Shown here in pieces: positions 31,336 to 42,447 of a stretch of DNA of 64,000 bases; position 1 is the first letter of the stretch, and every line of letters begins with the position of its first letter. The translations under genes were made by a program, and so were the position numbers. The DNA lies in NCBI GenBank assembly GCA_947623455.1, contig OX392538.1:37432001-37496000 (forward strand), written 5' to 3'. This DNA comes from Mimachlamys varia. Lineage: Eukaryota; Mollusca; Bivalvia; Pectinida; Pectinidae. Under the pieces are notes generated by a model. It searched no databases. It saw nothing but the letters and a program-made list of their open reading frames with translations, and was not told the DNA's origin.

Positions 31336-32213
31336 CTATGCCACGGTATTCTACAAACGAAAGAAAGATAATTTTGTAATATTTAACACCACTTTATATA
31401 TTTCTAAGAGGCTTGAAGGCGAGGAATTCACTCGTAAAAAATGACAAAAAACAGAATGCGTCTTCATGTGAACACGTGATCAATTGTTAACAATTGAACC
31501 CCTCTACATCTCTCACACACATGCATCTCACTTCATATTTGTTACAAACACGCTTCATTTCTGCTTCAGCGTGAAAAACACGTGTATCTCACTACACAAT
31601 CGAAACGTACATTTCTCAACTCGCACTGCCTTAAATCACAAATGCATCTCACTACATGGTAACACATACCACAATTGTTTGAGTTTCTGTTAGTAAATAA
31701 AATATATGTATATTACATAATGTTATGGAAGTATATCACCCTTTTTAATCAATCTGATTAAAATGCAGATCCTTGTTCTCACTCCGCTTTACAAGAATTT
31801 GACAACATCCCATATGAGGTCACGTTCAGATGACATTTTTCGCCTCTTTACTCAACACTAAATTATTTTTCAATAACCTGTCATCTTATAGCAAGTCATT
31901 TCGTCACATTATTCCACATGAACTTTTTGGTGACGAAATGATTAAACGGACAAATGCGATTATGCAAGCTTTGTCACCTCAAAATTTCATTGTAAAGATT
32001 CTGACAGTAGTAACTTGATTGGCTAATGCAAAAGGTCATAGGGGCATGACCCCCTATGGGATTTTCTCAGATCTTAACGCAGCAGAGAGAAGTTTACGGA
32101 ACGGCGTGGAGATTAAGATATGATTTTAATCAGATTGCTTTTTAAGCAGCCCGCCATGGCCTACATCAAACTATCAACACGTATACATGATAACTTGAAA
32201 CCTGTTTCACATT
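31336..32213. other. Diverged repeat related to 3520-3795, no gene recognised
   Basis: Weak similarity to the 3.5-3.8 kb repeat near 31676-31715 and 32143-32160. Short open frames are not gene-like. TTGAAACCTGTTTCA..TTTTGTTTGTTAT at about 32197 recurs at about 37618. Confidence 0.4.
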
Positions 32214-32217
32214 TTGT

Positions 32218-32528
32218 TTGTTATGGTTAACATTACAATCACGACGGCTGCAAACACGACTAATATTCTTCTACAAAATAGTGCACCAAACAATAGCCGT
32301 CGACCCTACATCTATCCTCACCCCAGCAGATTTCAGAACCAGACACGCACATACACACACTTTCAAACAAATAATCTCTGCTACGAAGGATATTTATACA
32401 AATACTTATTTCCCCCACATACAATAACACAGTGGAATCTCTTTCCTGTAGCAGCAGTACATTGCACTACACTCGAGGACTTCAAGGCACATATTCCCTA
32501 CGTAGCCCTTGAAGCCCTCATCAACTGA
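32218..32528 (+). pseudogene. LINE RT C-terminal fragment, 5'-truncated and frameshifted
   Basis: Frame 1 reads RRLQTRLIFFYKIVHQ, then ILTPADFRTRHAHTHTFKQI and ISATKDIYTNTYFP; a shift then gives HTITQWNLFPVAAVHCTTLE and DFKAHI before TGA. The order RL..(F/M)YKI ... TR ... S(Y)FP.TI.QWN.LP ... (L)E.FK is the usual C-terminal tail of CR1/L2-group LINE polyproteins. Only about 100 residues remain. The 452-bp TIR element starts 15 bp after the stop. Confidence 0.75.
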
Positions 32529-32542
32529 ACACCATACCAACT

Positions 32543-32995
32543 GGACTCAGACCACAATTAAATGCTTCCGGGTTCAGTACCCACGAATGAAGTGCCTGAA
32601 AAATCTAGGTGTTTTAGTTAAAACTGTGCTATGCCTCTTAGAACTTGGTATTTGTGTACAGGTTTGGTGTTGAAATACTCTAGAGATAACATTCTAACAT
32701 TTACTGTGTCAATTTTTTATATTGTGCATGTCATTTTGGCGTAGGGTGCTGTGTGACAAGTCCTGTTTTTACCCCTACCCCCTGACCCGGAAGTTTATAT
32801 TTGACGTTGATGACACGTGCAGACGATTATTTCAAGAAATTAGCCTACATGCTATGTTGAAATTTTGATATTTTATTCCCAAGATGTTGCTCTTGGCCAG
32901 GTATGAAGGAAATTTCTCAACGAAATATTGGGAATTTGTTACGAAATTAAATGTTACAATGAAACATATAGTAAAATTAATTGTGGTCTTAGTCC
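32543..32995. mobile_element. 453-bp TIR element, copy 1 (GGACT.AGACCACAATTAA ends)
   Basis: The left end GGACTCAGACCACAATTAA is the complement of the right end TTAATTGTGGTCTTAGTCC except for one base. A nearly identical copy in the same orientation is at 37037-37488. It has no transposase. No clear target duplication is seen at this copy. Confidence 0.75.
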
Positions 32996-33274
32996 TGTCT
33001 GACAAGGCTGAAAATAGGGTTTTCTGTCTGTCACATCCATGTTTCTTGACCGATTCTCATAAAAATTTGCATGATTTTTCTATGTTGTATATCTGTATTG
33101 AAAGTGAAATGAATTTTAATGCACAACTTAAATATCATTTTAAAAAATTAAATTAATTAATTTTTTTTTAAATTTCATTAAATTTTCTTTTGAGTGGCTA
33201 GTGTCTATATTAAGAACACCTAATTAGCATATTTAGTGCTACTGTGTATTCCTACACCAAAATTAAAAGTTAAA

Positions 33275-33658
33275 ATGGAGGAATTCTTTGAAAGTTACAA
33301 GTACAAAATATTGGAAAATTCTTTGATTACCCCAGAAAATGGCATTTGCAGAATATGGAATGGACCACTCACAAAGAATAGGAAATATGGAGTTTTATCT
33401 TTTAGGGACCTTAGGGATTTGAAGTGGAAAAAAAGACATGCCCACAGACTTCCTTTTATTGTTTTTACTGGGAATTTAGACATATCTAGTGAATTGGACT
33501 GTTCCCATCTGTGCCATAACAGTTTATGTGTTCATGTTGATCATTTAAATTTGGAGCCACATTTTATTAATAATAATGAGCAGTACTGTTTAAATTCAAA
33601 TGTTTGCTATGGTCATGTAGGATTTAGGGACTGTTTGTTGAATTTGAAAATTGTTTGA
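33275..33658 (+). CDS. His-Me finger (HNH-type) endonuclease with zinc-binding loop
   Basis: ATG at 33275 gives 127 residues, uninterrupted. The sequence has the layout of the homing-endonuclease zinc-binding-loop family: ICRIWNGPLTKNRKYGVLSF, then KKRHAHRLPF, then LDCSHLCHNSLCVHVDHLNL, EPHFINN and CYGHVGF. Cys/His residues in CSHLCHN..C and DHL supply zinc ligands and the catalytic His. The family cuts DNA. The usual length for such small domains is 110-180 residues, so this may be complete. It lies tail to tail with the Mutator-like transposase (152-bp gap) between the two 452-bp TIR elements, suggesting accessory cargo of the same mobile unit; that association is inference. An open frame continues 13 codons upstream without ATG. 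Confidence 0.7.
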   Translation: MEEFFESYKYKILENSLITPENGICRIWNGPLTKNRKYGVLSFRDLRDLKWKKRHAHRLPFIVFTGNLDISSELDCSHLCHNSLCVHVDHLNLEPHFINNNEQYCLNSNVCYGHVGFRDCLLNLKIV

Positions 33659-33810
33659 GGGTATTAGCTATTGATCTAAAGATACAATATTTCTATTGAA
33701 TCTAAAGAGACAATATTTCCAACTACCGCCACGTGGAGGCTCCCTCAAAAGGTAGTCATATATATGTAATGTTTTGTTGTTATTACATATTTTGAATTTA
33801 GAATTTTGCC

Positions 33811-35871
33811 TCATATTTTCAAAAATGTTTTAAATAATGTCATTTTCTTCTCTTTTTCATAGAGATGGTCCTCAGGCCGATTATCTCCCCTAGACTGATT
33901 GATGACTGGATCAAGTTGACCTCTCCTGTAATCAGACTTCCGAGCACACCTGGACTTCTTTACATGATCCTTATGTTTTTGGGCCAGCAACGAAAGATTT
34001 CTTTTCTGGACCTCTGGTAGGTACTGCCTTTGACGTTGGTATAATTCCTCTGAGCTCATTTGGTTTAGCTTGCACTTTACCTCTGCACTCAGTGTACCTC
34101 CAAAATGTTCAACTTTCTGTTGGATGGCTTTACCTGCTGTGTTATTCAGGGTTAGGATTGTGTTGTCTAACCTCCCCTCAGTGTTTCGCGCATAATTTTG
34201 GTATTTTGGTAATGCAACGTTAATCCCTCGGTGGCATCCCTCATTCTTCTGTGTTGAGGTATTCAGTCTCATCATTCGAACAGTATTGGTACTCAGTTTC
34301 ATTTTTAGGAGCTCCAGTACCAGTATCTGGTCATCTGTTGTCATCTGAAGCTGATGAATCTGGTTCGAACTCAGGAATATCGAGCGTGTCCACCAGTTGT
34401 TGCTGTCACCACCAGAACACACCACAGAATGCAGCTTACACTTTGAACAGTCACCTGAGTAGCACGAAACAGTAGCATCTAACACAGCAGGTAAACGGGT
34501 TGTTAATGTGTCCATATCTCCATTATGTTGTTTCATCAGCTCCTTAAAAATCAGACTCCTCCTGGCTTTCAAATCCTGGGAAAATATTTTTTGGGAGTGT
34601 GCCCTCATGAGTCTGGTTCGACCAGGAAACGTGGACTCGCTGAACTGAGCACTATTACATTTTCGAAACTGTGCTCTCCCTAGGTGAGTGGGATCAGCTT
34701 GTCTCTCTACTTTCCACATCGGGTGTAGGGCTCGCATGGCTTCTTCAAGGCCTTTGGCTCCAGTGCCATCACCGTCCGTTGTGGCATATTTTACCAAAAC
34801 ACTTTGTCTGGTTAATTGATCGCCAATGTCCTTTCCCATGGCGTACTCCGACAGACCATCAAACTTGTCAGTGTTGGCCGTGCAGTCTGGGTGGCCTCCA
34901 GGACATTTGACATCATACCCTTTTCCCTTCAGCCAAGCACCTGTCCAGCAAAGTTTGTTGTGTAGGGTTCGCGCGAGTATCCATTTTTTTGTTGTGGATG
35001 TCTCAATACCCAGGCAGATTCCCTGTGAGGCATTCATCCCTGGCTTCTTAGCACTTCCAAATGATGTGCTATTGTACCGCCCATCCAGTGCTAGCCCAAT
35101 GCTGCTTGGATCTTCATTTCCCCTCAGTTGATTTGCTTCTAATACCTGTCTGGTCTTCTCGGACATGTCTTTCTTATTCAGAGCTGTAATCTATCTTGAC
35201 ACCTGATTTGCCTGTCGCTGCATTCCGCTCTTGGCTCCTGCAGGTATATTCAGGTGTCCAAGAAGCAACCTGGCCCCCTTCGTGCTGACTGACTGGCCAC
35301 ACAGAGCTGAGGGTAAGTACTTATTGACCAGAGCTGGTTTTGGTCCAGGCTTTTCCGAGTCCGCTTCCCTGTAGAGCTTGAACATCGGAGATCTGTACTG
35401 GCACCTCATACACAGCACGGAGCAACTCCATCCCAGAGCCCATTTTCTCTCGTTGTTGAGTTTAAAGTCTGGTATCAGACAGGTATTAGATTGTCCTGCG
35501 TGCAGTGTTATGATGTCATTCCACATCTTGACCATCAGAATAACGTCAATAATTCTGTTCCCTTCTATTTCAGTGGCCTGAGATTCCTTAGATTCTGATT
35601 CTTCTGGTGGAACAGCTGATGGACGGAGTATCCGGGCTGGACATGGTTCGCCGCCAGTATCTGAGGCTATGACTGATCTACCATCAGAGCTAGTCTTTGT
35701 CACCAGCTGAAACTCCTCGGCAGTCAGTCTTCTGGTCTTTACAGGTAACTGATCTTCAGGTTGATAAGCTGGTAGATCCTCTTCAACAGTTAGTGTCTGG
35801 CCCTTAGGTCTGTTCTTTGGGTTATTTCCAAGTTGAAAATGATTTCTTCTTCTCTTTCTGTCTCCCTTCAT
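33811..35871 (-). pseudogene. Mutator-like transposase, near full length with one in-frame amber stop
   Basis: ATG at 35871 opens 226 codons; TAG at 35193-35191 interrupts; the same frame continues for eight codons to a Met and then 451 residues to 33811. Total span is about 686 codons with no frameshift. N-terminal part: basic MKGDRKRRRNHF, then VKMWNDIITLH, WSCSVLCMRCQYRS (Cys pair), and SGMQRQANQVS. C-terminal part: LALDGRYNS and YATTDGDGTGAKG (candidate catalytic Asp blocks), HPMWKVERQADPTHLG, FPGRTRLMRAHSQKIFSQDL, CYSGDCSKCKLHSVVCSGG (Cys-rich), NTSTQKNEGCHRGIN and a basic tail. This matches the Mutator-like transposase domain proteins abundant in molluscs and cnidarians. Reading-frame preservation suggests recent inactivation or, less likely, readthrough. 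The miniature LTR element at 35963 lies just upstream. Confidence 0.75.
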
Positions 35872-35962
35872 AGTAGTGGTCAGTAGTGGTCAGTTGATAA
35901 TGGTCAGTTATATTCAAACTCCAGATTTAAAGTGATGCTTACAACTTGTCTGGTCACTATTT

Positions 35963-36111
35963 TGTAACAGAGGTCATTATTTATTTAAATGCCTCCGCTA
36001 GGAGTCGAACCCGGAACCTCTGGCTACTAGTCTTACGCTCAACCGATCGAGCTAAAGAGAAGATCTCTCTAGCCGAGCGGTATATTGCAGCTAGTATTTA
36101 CCAGGGTTACA
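35963..36111 (-). repeat. TRIM downstream (3') LTR with Pol III box A/B
   Basis: On the minus strand it carries an A-box-like TAGCTCGATCGG (10 of 12 to consensus, D-stem GCTC/GAGC intact), 32 bp later a perfect B box GGTTCGACTCC, and a 3' acceptor-like CGGAGGC. AATAAA lies about 15 bp before the LTR end. Confidence 0.75.
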
Positions 36112-36198
36112 TACTCCCCCTCCAGGAAAGAACTCGTCCCGAGCTTATCCGGGGGTCATAGGGATTCCTTTGCAAGTATCCCTAAGTATGATTCCCGG

Positions 36199-36216
36199 GT
36201 CCCTTCGTGGGCGCCA
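36199..36216 (-). other. Primer-binding site of the TRIM
   Basis: 18 nt beginning TGGCGCCC, complementary to a tRNA 3' end (...GGGCGCCA). The first eight bases match Lys-type primer sites; the rest differ, so the primer tRNA is not certain. Confidence 0.65.
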
Positions 36217-36218
36217 TA

Positions 36219-36367
36219 TGCAACAGAGGTCATTATTTATTTAAATGCCTCCGCTAGGAGTCGAACCCGGAACCTCTGGCTACTAGTCTTACGCTCAACC
36301 GATCGAGCTAAAGAGAAGATCTCTCTAGCCGAGCGGTATATTGCAGCTAGTATTTACCAGGGTTACA
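36219..36367 (-). repeat. TRIM upstream (5') LTR with Pol III box A/B
   Basis: Identical to the other LTR except TGC for TGT at its plus-strand left edge (36221). It contains the same tRNA-like segment (about 36247-36325). Confidence 0.75.
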
Positions 36368-37036
36368 ATTATATGCAAATTATGGCCTGTTTGATGTCCA
36401 TCTTCAAACATATTTCAGAAGTCAGGGGAGCCTTATTATCAAAGAGAGAGGCCCCTACAAATAACACCCCCCCCCCCCTCCCTACTTGCCTATGGCATAG
36501 ACAGTCTATCTGTGTATGCATGTATACTAGTGATTGTGTGTAAATCCATGGGTGGCCACTCAATCTAATTGGCCTGTGTAGGTCTTTGCAACTGTCTCTA
36601 GAACATTTCCTCATCTTATTGAGACTAAATGATGCTTTACAGGCAGTTAAATGTTCAATTTTCAAGCAAACAAATTGAATTTTTAAAACAATTGAATTTA
36701 AATTCTTAAGAAATTTAATTTGAAGATTGAAATTGGAAGCACTTCATTTGGGAATGTACTGGCATTATTTAGTTTCATAAATCATTTTACAGAAATGAAA
36801 TATCTTTACTATTGCAAAAGATATTACATTTTTCCTAATACTTGTGGTCTCAAATATACACAGTAAATGACTAATGAATTTAACATAGATTTACAGTAGG
36901 GTATGGTTTCTTAAAATCAACATATCTCCTGTTCTATATGTCCTATAATTATTCTGTTTACGCCGATATGTTTCAAATAGATTACAGTTTATGGAAATAA
37001 GTACTTAAAAAATCAAAAAATATAAGCCCTATAATA
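36368..37036. other. AT-rich spacer, no gene recognised
   Basis: Includes C-runs near 36470. No coding support; the open frame 36369-36665 is a by-product. Confidence 0.4.
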
Positions 37037-37488
37037 GGACTGAGACCACAATTAAATGCTTCCGGGTTCAGTACCCACGAATGAAGTGCCTTAAAAATCT
37101 AGGTGTTTTAGTTAAAACTGTGCTATGCCTCTTAGAACTTGGTATTTGTGTACAAGTTTTGTGTTGAAATACTCTAGAGATAACATTCTAACATTTACTG
37201 TGTCAATTTTTTATATTGTGCATGTCATTTTGGCGTAGGGTGCTGTGTGACAAGTGCTGTTTTTACCCCTACCCCCTGACCCGGAAGTTTATATTTGACG
37301 TTGATGACACGTGCAGACGATTATTTCAAGAAATTAGCCTACATGCTATGTTGAAATTTTGATATTTTATTCCCAAGATGTTGCTCTTGGCCAGGTAAGA
37401 AGGAAATTTCTCAACGAAATATTGGGTATTGTTACAAAATTAAATGTTACAATGAAACATATAGTAAAATTAATTGTGGTCTTAGTCC
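37037..37488. mobile_element. 452-bp TIR element, copy 2
   Basis: Direct-orientation, about 95%+ similar copy of 32543-32995 with the same inverted ends (GGACTGAGACC / GGTCTTAGTCC). Together the two copies bracket the HNH and Mutator-like genes. Confidence 0.75.
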
Positions 37489-37855
37489 AACTGTAACTAA
37501 CTTTTCTCACGCCACTGTGTCTACAGCATATACATGTGCATTATTTCCTAGATTCTACCAAATCCATAAGTATATAATTTCGAGATTTTCTAATTACCAG
37601 CAAAATATATATTATCTTGAAACCTGTTTCAGTTTTTGTTTGTTATCAAAGGATCAATTGCACGAGACTCCATCAAAGCTCTACGTTGTTATGTAATATG
37701 ATTTTAATTGTCGATAGAGTTTCTGTGTAAAAGCAAACATCTCAACACCTCTCTGGAGTCAGCATTTTTATTGGATGCACACGATAATGTATTACTGACA
37801 TTGAAAGCTTTAAAAGGGTGCAGCATTTTTGCAAACATTTAGATTAAATATATAA
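37489..37855. other. No gene recognised
   Basis: AT-rich. The CTTGAAACCTGTTTCAGTTT segment at about 37617 also occurs at about 32197. Confidence 0.4.
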
Positions 37856-38460
37856 GGAGTGTACCTCATTTTGACTGCGTATACGGTAGTATGCCCGCAG
37901 TTGGCAACGAACATATTCTATGGTGCGTGGTTACTAAGATAATATAGTTCCATTGGATTTCATCAATATATTGGTTAATTTAGAAAATGCACTGCGAACA
38001 ACAGTATTTTTCTTCATAACAGCATATGTAAATTTGGTAATAAATAATATTTCTAGCATGTCGAATTTATTTCTTTATTTATAACGGTCGTTATGTACAC
38101 GCATTGACACAGTGATCTGGTTGTGACGCGGTCCGACGTCAGACGTCACAACTGCAGGGCGCCGCCATGTTTGCGTTACCGTCAAAGAATTTCGAATGCG
38201 CATCATAACGAATCAAAGGTTTGCTAGAAACTATTTATTGTTTAATCACAGGAAATTGATTCCATATATGTTCCATGTTTCAAAATCTTGTAGGAACCAA
38301 ACAATGGCCGACAACGAATACTTATTTTTCTGAAGCGTGAACGACGCCATATTTGAACAAATATCAATCCGCCGAGCCTTTTTTCACTGCGTATAAGCTA
38401 ATATATTCGCAATTAGAGTTTACTAAGTACAAGAAGGGTAAGGTGTAAATATATGTGATA
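37856..38460 (+). mobile_element. Dispersed element, short copy (inverted relative of 23690-25423)
   Basis: Starts GTACCTCATTTTGACTGCGT and shares CGGTCCGACGTCAGACGTC, TTCGAATGCG and GTTCCATGTTTCAAAATC with the 23.7-25.4 kb element in the opposite orientation. It is about 0.6 kb; the tandem-repeat interior of the longer copy is missing. Confidence 0.65.
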
Positions 38461-38640
38461 TGAATAACTTAAATTTAGCCTGTGTTCACAGAGGTATGAC
38501 GTAGAAATTATCTTCGTGCACGACAGTTAAATCCTTCCCCACTACGTTTTACATAATCAAAGCTGCATGTATGTCGGTGAGTCATCTCTAATTCAAATTT
38601 AACATTAAAGCTGTATTACTCAAAATGGTTATTTTACAAA
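38447..38640 (+). repeat. Roughly 200-bp module, copy 1 of 4
   Basis: Block with GATATGAATAACTTAA, AGAGGTATGACGTA and CATTAAAGCTGT. Similar blocks lie at 39035-39260, 40733-40950 and 43393-43610, three of them immediately before a 36-bp array or its flank. Confidence 0.7.
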
Positions 38641-39034
38641 CTAATTTTAAAACATTGAAAAGTACAACTAATAAATCGAACTGAAAATTTTACCTGCTTT
38701 GAAAATTAAGTTTGAAAATTAAGTTGCCGAACAAAAAAATCCTAATCAAGATTATCACGTTACAAAAATTACAGTGTATATTTTAGTATACTATTCTTTA
38801 TAAATGTTAATCTACAATTTCTTAGCCTGTGTTACGTTCTACTAGTACCGCATCGGTTCTTCTTATGTACAATACATATATACATAATCATGTCGATGTT
38901 TGATGTTCAATAATCATGAGTCAAAGTCCCGATTTTCGAAGTTTTCACGACGGTCCCGCAAAGCTCGAAACATCGAAGTTTGATTTACATTGAAAGATTT
39001 AAAAGTGTGCAGCATTTATATAAACATTTAGATT

Positions 39035-39260
39035 TAATATATATGATATGAAGAACTTTAGCGACGTAAAAGAAATCTGGCATGAGTTCGCTGAGGTATA
39101 ACGCATAAATTATCTTTGTGCGCGACAGCCAAATCCTTTCCCACTACGTTTTATATGATCAAAGCTACATATATTTAGATGAGTCTTTATAATTCAAATT
39201 AAACATTAAAGCTGTGTTACTCACAATGCTTTTGTTTTATAAACTACATTTTACTGCTCA
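39035..39260 (+). repeat. Roughly 200-bp module, copy 2 of 4
   Basis: Same module (GATATGAAGAACTTTAGCG ... ACATTAAAGCTGTG), followed by the 36-bp array at 39355. Confidence 0.7.
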
Positions 39261-39354
39261 AATATGTCAATACTTCACAAACACGGTAATTTCTTTTTTA
39301 GATTTAACAAAGTCTACTGGGTTTGATACCAAAGTTGTGTTTCTTCAAATGCCA

Positions 39355-39800
39355 ATGGTTGTGACCAGGTATCTCAGTGATCTATAGTAAGTGTTTGTGA
39401 CCAGATATCTCAGTGATATCTGTAGTAAGTGTTCATGACTAGGAATCTCAGTGATCTATAGTAAGTGTTCATGACTAAGAATCTCAGTGATCTATAGTAA
39501 TTGTTTGTGACCAGGTATCTCAGGGATCTATAGTAAGTGTGCATGACCAGGTATCTCAGTGATATATAGTAACTGTTCATGACTAAGTATCTCAGTGATC
39601 TATAGTAAGTGTTTGTGAATAGGAATCTCAGTGATAACTGTTTGTGACCGGGTATCTCAGTGATATCTATAGTAAGTGTTCATGACTAGGAATCTCAGTG
39701 ATCTATAGTTAGTGTTCGTGAATATGAATCTCAGTGTTATCTAAAGTTAGTGTTCATGACTAGGAATCTCAGTGATCTATAGAAAGTGTTCATGAATAGG
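39355..39800. repeat. 36-bp tandem array, locus 1 (about 12 copies)
   Basis: Unit: GTGACCAGGTATCTCAGTGA, then TCTATAGTAAGTGTTT (36 bp), with ATGACTAGGAATCTC variants. Confidence 0.9.
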
Positions 39801-39872
39801 AGTCAAGTGAACCTCGCGCAAATGAAGTTTACTGCGAAACAATATACCATTTGCACGAGTTTCACTTGACTT
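39801..39872. repeat. Hairpin-forming inverted repeat, copy 1
   Basis: AGTCAAGTGAACCTCGCGCA pairs with TGCACGAGTTTCACTTGACT across a short loop. The same structure ends the array at 42448-42550. Confidence 0.8.
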
Positions 39873-40732
39873 CATCAGCCGGTGCAAGCAACAACATAGA
39901 CAATCAATATTTATATTAACGTTAACTATTTTAAATTTCCCACCATTCGCATGTTTTATAAGTTGCCGGTGCCACACGTTGCTCCGATTTTGTTACATTT
40001 ATTGCACACTTATCGTCACGTATATACATACGCAGAACAGCCGAAAGCTAGCTTCATTCATCACTAGGCAACAGAAAAAATGTAGCCCAGAGACAAGATG
40101 TTTATTTGTTTATTTTTATATGTGCTTTAATCGTACCTCTCATTTTATTTTATTTTCATTACGAATCGATTGAAATATCTTTCCAGTTTTTCCAGAAAAA
40201 AATGCCACTCTAATCCAAACTCCTCTTCAGGATAAAATAAAATTATTCTTGCTTAAGGTCCAAAAACTACGCCGTGAATGTAACAAATTCTCTGGCTCCT
40301 ATGAGCAAGGTAGGTTATGTAGTTTCGTGAACAGGTTTAGTCTGTCAAGTAATAGAATCTAACGTAGGTAACTTCTTGAAAGAGAGAGGATTTCTGTGAC
40401 TAATCTCAAACGTTTTATTTTTGTATCGGACATGTTATAAAATCACGAAATTTGACTGACGGGCATATGATCCCATTTGCATTTCGCATGATCATCGACG
40501 GAACCTATGAGGATTATTTAGGACCAATGTATCTTTCTTTCGGAAATGTCAGTATTTTGTCAGAAGAAGTATTATTAAAGCTTTCTAGCTGCGAAATGAT
40601 ACCGGCATGTAAACAGCTGTTGTAAACAAATTAAATGTATTACTTCGCCAGGAACGAAAAAGCGCGTACACAACTTACTAAATGATTAGAGTTTACTAGT
40701 TTCATTGAGGTGGTGGGAAGTCAAAATGTAAA

Positions 40733-40950
40733 CATATATGATATGAATAACTTAAGCGCCGTCAAAGAAATCTGGAAAGTGTTTACAGAGGTATAACGTA
40801 TAAATTATCTTCTTACAATACAGCTAAATCCTCTCCCACTGCGTTTTATTTAATCAAAGCTGCATGTATTTTCATGAGACAGCTATACATAAATAAGACA
40901 TTAAAACTGTGTAACTTATGTCGATATTTTTACAAACTACATTTTTTAAG
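40733..40950 (+). repeat. Roughly 200-bp module, copy 3 of 4
   Basis: GATATGAATAACTTAAGCGC ... TTAAAACTGTGTAAC, followed by ACTCAACTGGATTTGTTATC and the 36-bp array. Confidence 0.7.
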
Positions 40951-40984
40951 GATTTAACTCAACTGGATTTGTTATCCCAATGTA

Positions 40985-42440
40985 AAGTGTTTGTGACCAG
41001 TTGTCTCAATCTACTATAAAATGTGTTTGTGACCAGGTACTCAATGTACTATAGAAAGTGTTTGTGACAGGTACATGTACCTCAATGTACTATAGAAAGT
41101 GTTTGTGACCAGATATCTCAATGTTATACCGCAAGTATTTGTGGCCAGGTTTATTAATGTACTATAGTAAGTGTTTGTGACCAGGTATCTCAATGTACTA
41201 TAGAAAGTGTTTGTGACCAGATATCTCAATGTACTATAGTAAGTGTTTGTGACCAGATATCTCAATGTACTGTAGAAAATGTATGAGACCAGGTACCTGA
41301 ATGTGCTATAGAAAGTGTTTGTGACCAGGTATCTCAATGTAATATAGAAAGTGTTTGTGACCAGATATATCAATGTACTATAGAAAGTGTTTGTGACCAG
41401 ATATCTCAATCTACATTATTATACTATAGTAAGTGTTTGTGACCAGATATCTCAATGTACTATAGAAAGTTTTTGTGACCAGATATCTCAATGTACTGTA
41501 GAAAGTGTTTGTGACCAGGTATCTCAATGTAATATAGTAAGTGTTTGTGACTATTTATTTCAATGTACTATAGAAAGTGTTTATGATCAGATACCTTAAT
41601 GTACTGTAGAAAGTGTTTGTGACCAGGTACCACAATGTACTATAGAAAGTGTTTGTGACCATGTATCTTAATGTACTATAGAAAGTGTTTGTGACCAGGT
41701 ACCTCAATGTACTATAGAAAGTGTTTATGATCAGATATCTCAATGTACTATAGAAAGTGTTTGTGACCAGGTACCTCAATGTACTATAGAAAGTGTTTGT
41801 GACCATGTATCTTAATGTACTATAGTAAGTGTTTATGATCAGATATCTCAATGTACTATAGAAAGTGTTTGTGACCAGATATCTCAATGTACTATAGAAA
41901 GTGTTTATGATCAGATATCTCAATGTACTATAGAAAGGGTTTGTGACTATGTACCTTAATGTACTATAGAAAGTGTTTGTGAGCATGTATCTCAATGCAC
42001 TAAAGTAAATGTTTGTGAGCAGGTATCTCAGTGATCTATAGTAAGTGTATGTAACCAGGTATCTCAGTGATCTATAGTAACTGTTTGTGACTAGGAATCT
42101 CAGTGATCTATAGTAAGTGTTCATGACCAGGTATCTCAGTGATCTATAGTAAGTATTCATGACCAGGTATCTCAGTGATCTATAGTAACTTTCATGACTA
42201 GGAATCTCAGTGATATATATAGTAAGTGTTCATGACTAGGAATCTCAGTGATCTATAGTAAGTGTTTGTGACCGGGTATCTCAGTGATATCTATAGTAAC
42301 TGTTTGTGACTAGGTATCTCAGTGATCTATAGTAACTGTTTGTGACCAGGTATATCAGTGATATCAATAGTAAGTGTTCATGACTAGGTATCTCAGTGAT
42401 CTACAGTAAATGTTTGTGACCGGGTATCTCAGCGATCTTT
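40985..42440. repeat. 36-bp tandem array, locus 2 (about 40 copies)
   Basis: Unit: GTGACCAGGTATCTCAATGT, then ACTATAGAAAGTGTTT. The last ten copies switch to the CAGTGATCTATAGTAAGTG variant that makes up locus 1, so subtypes are arranged in blocks. Long minus-strand open frames here follow from a period divisible by three. Confidence 0.95.
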
Positions 42441-42447
42441 TTGTTAC

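Larger units (their letters stand above)
35963..36367 (-). mobile_element. TRIM (miniature LTR retrotransposon) with tRNA-like LTRs
   Basis: Two 149-bp direct repeats, 35963-36111 and 36219-36367, differ at one base and are bounded TG...CA (TGTAAC/GGTTACA). The 107-bp interior holds, in minus orientation, a primer-binding site TGGCGCCCACGAAGGGAC (36216-36199) two bases after the upstream LTR, and a polypurine tract GGAGGGGGAG (36123-36114) two bases before the downstream LTR. No protein is encoded, so it needs another element's proteins. The near-identical LTRs imply a young insertion. No clear target duplication is visible. Confidence 0.8.

Noticed and set aside
34251..35131. Plus-strand open frames opposite the Mutator-like transposase
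   Set aside because: Shadows of the minus-strand coding frame; no independent support.
36247..36325. Functional tRNA gene within the LTR
   Set aside because: Anticodon stem does not pair and the 5' acceptor strand is poorly complementary; only the promoter boxes are convincing.
41555..42160. 201-codon minus-strand frame of TNTFYSTLRYLV repeats
   Set aside because: Pure 36-bp array translation; no start context, no non-repetitive sequence.
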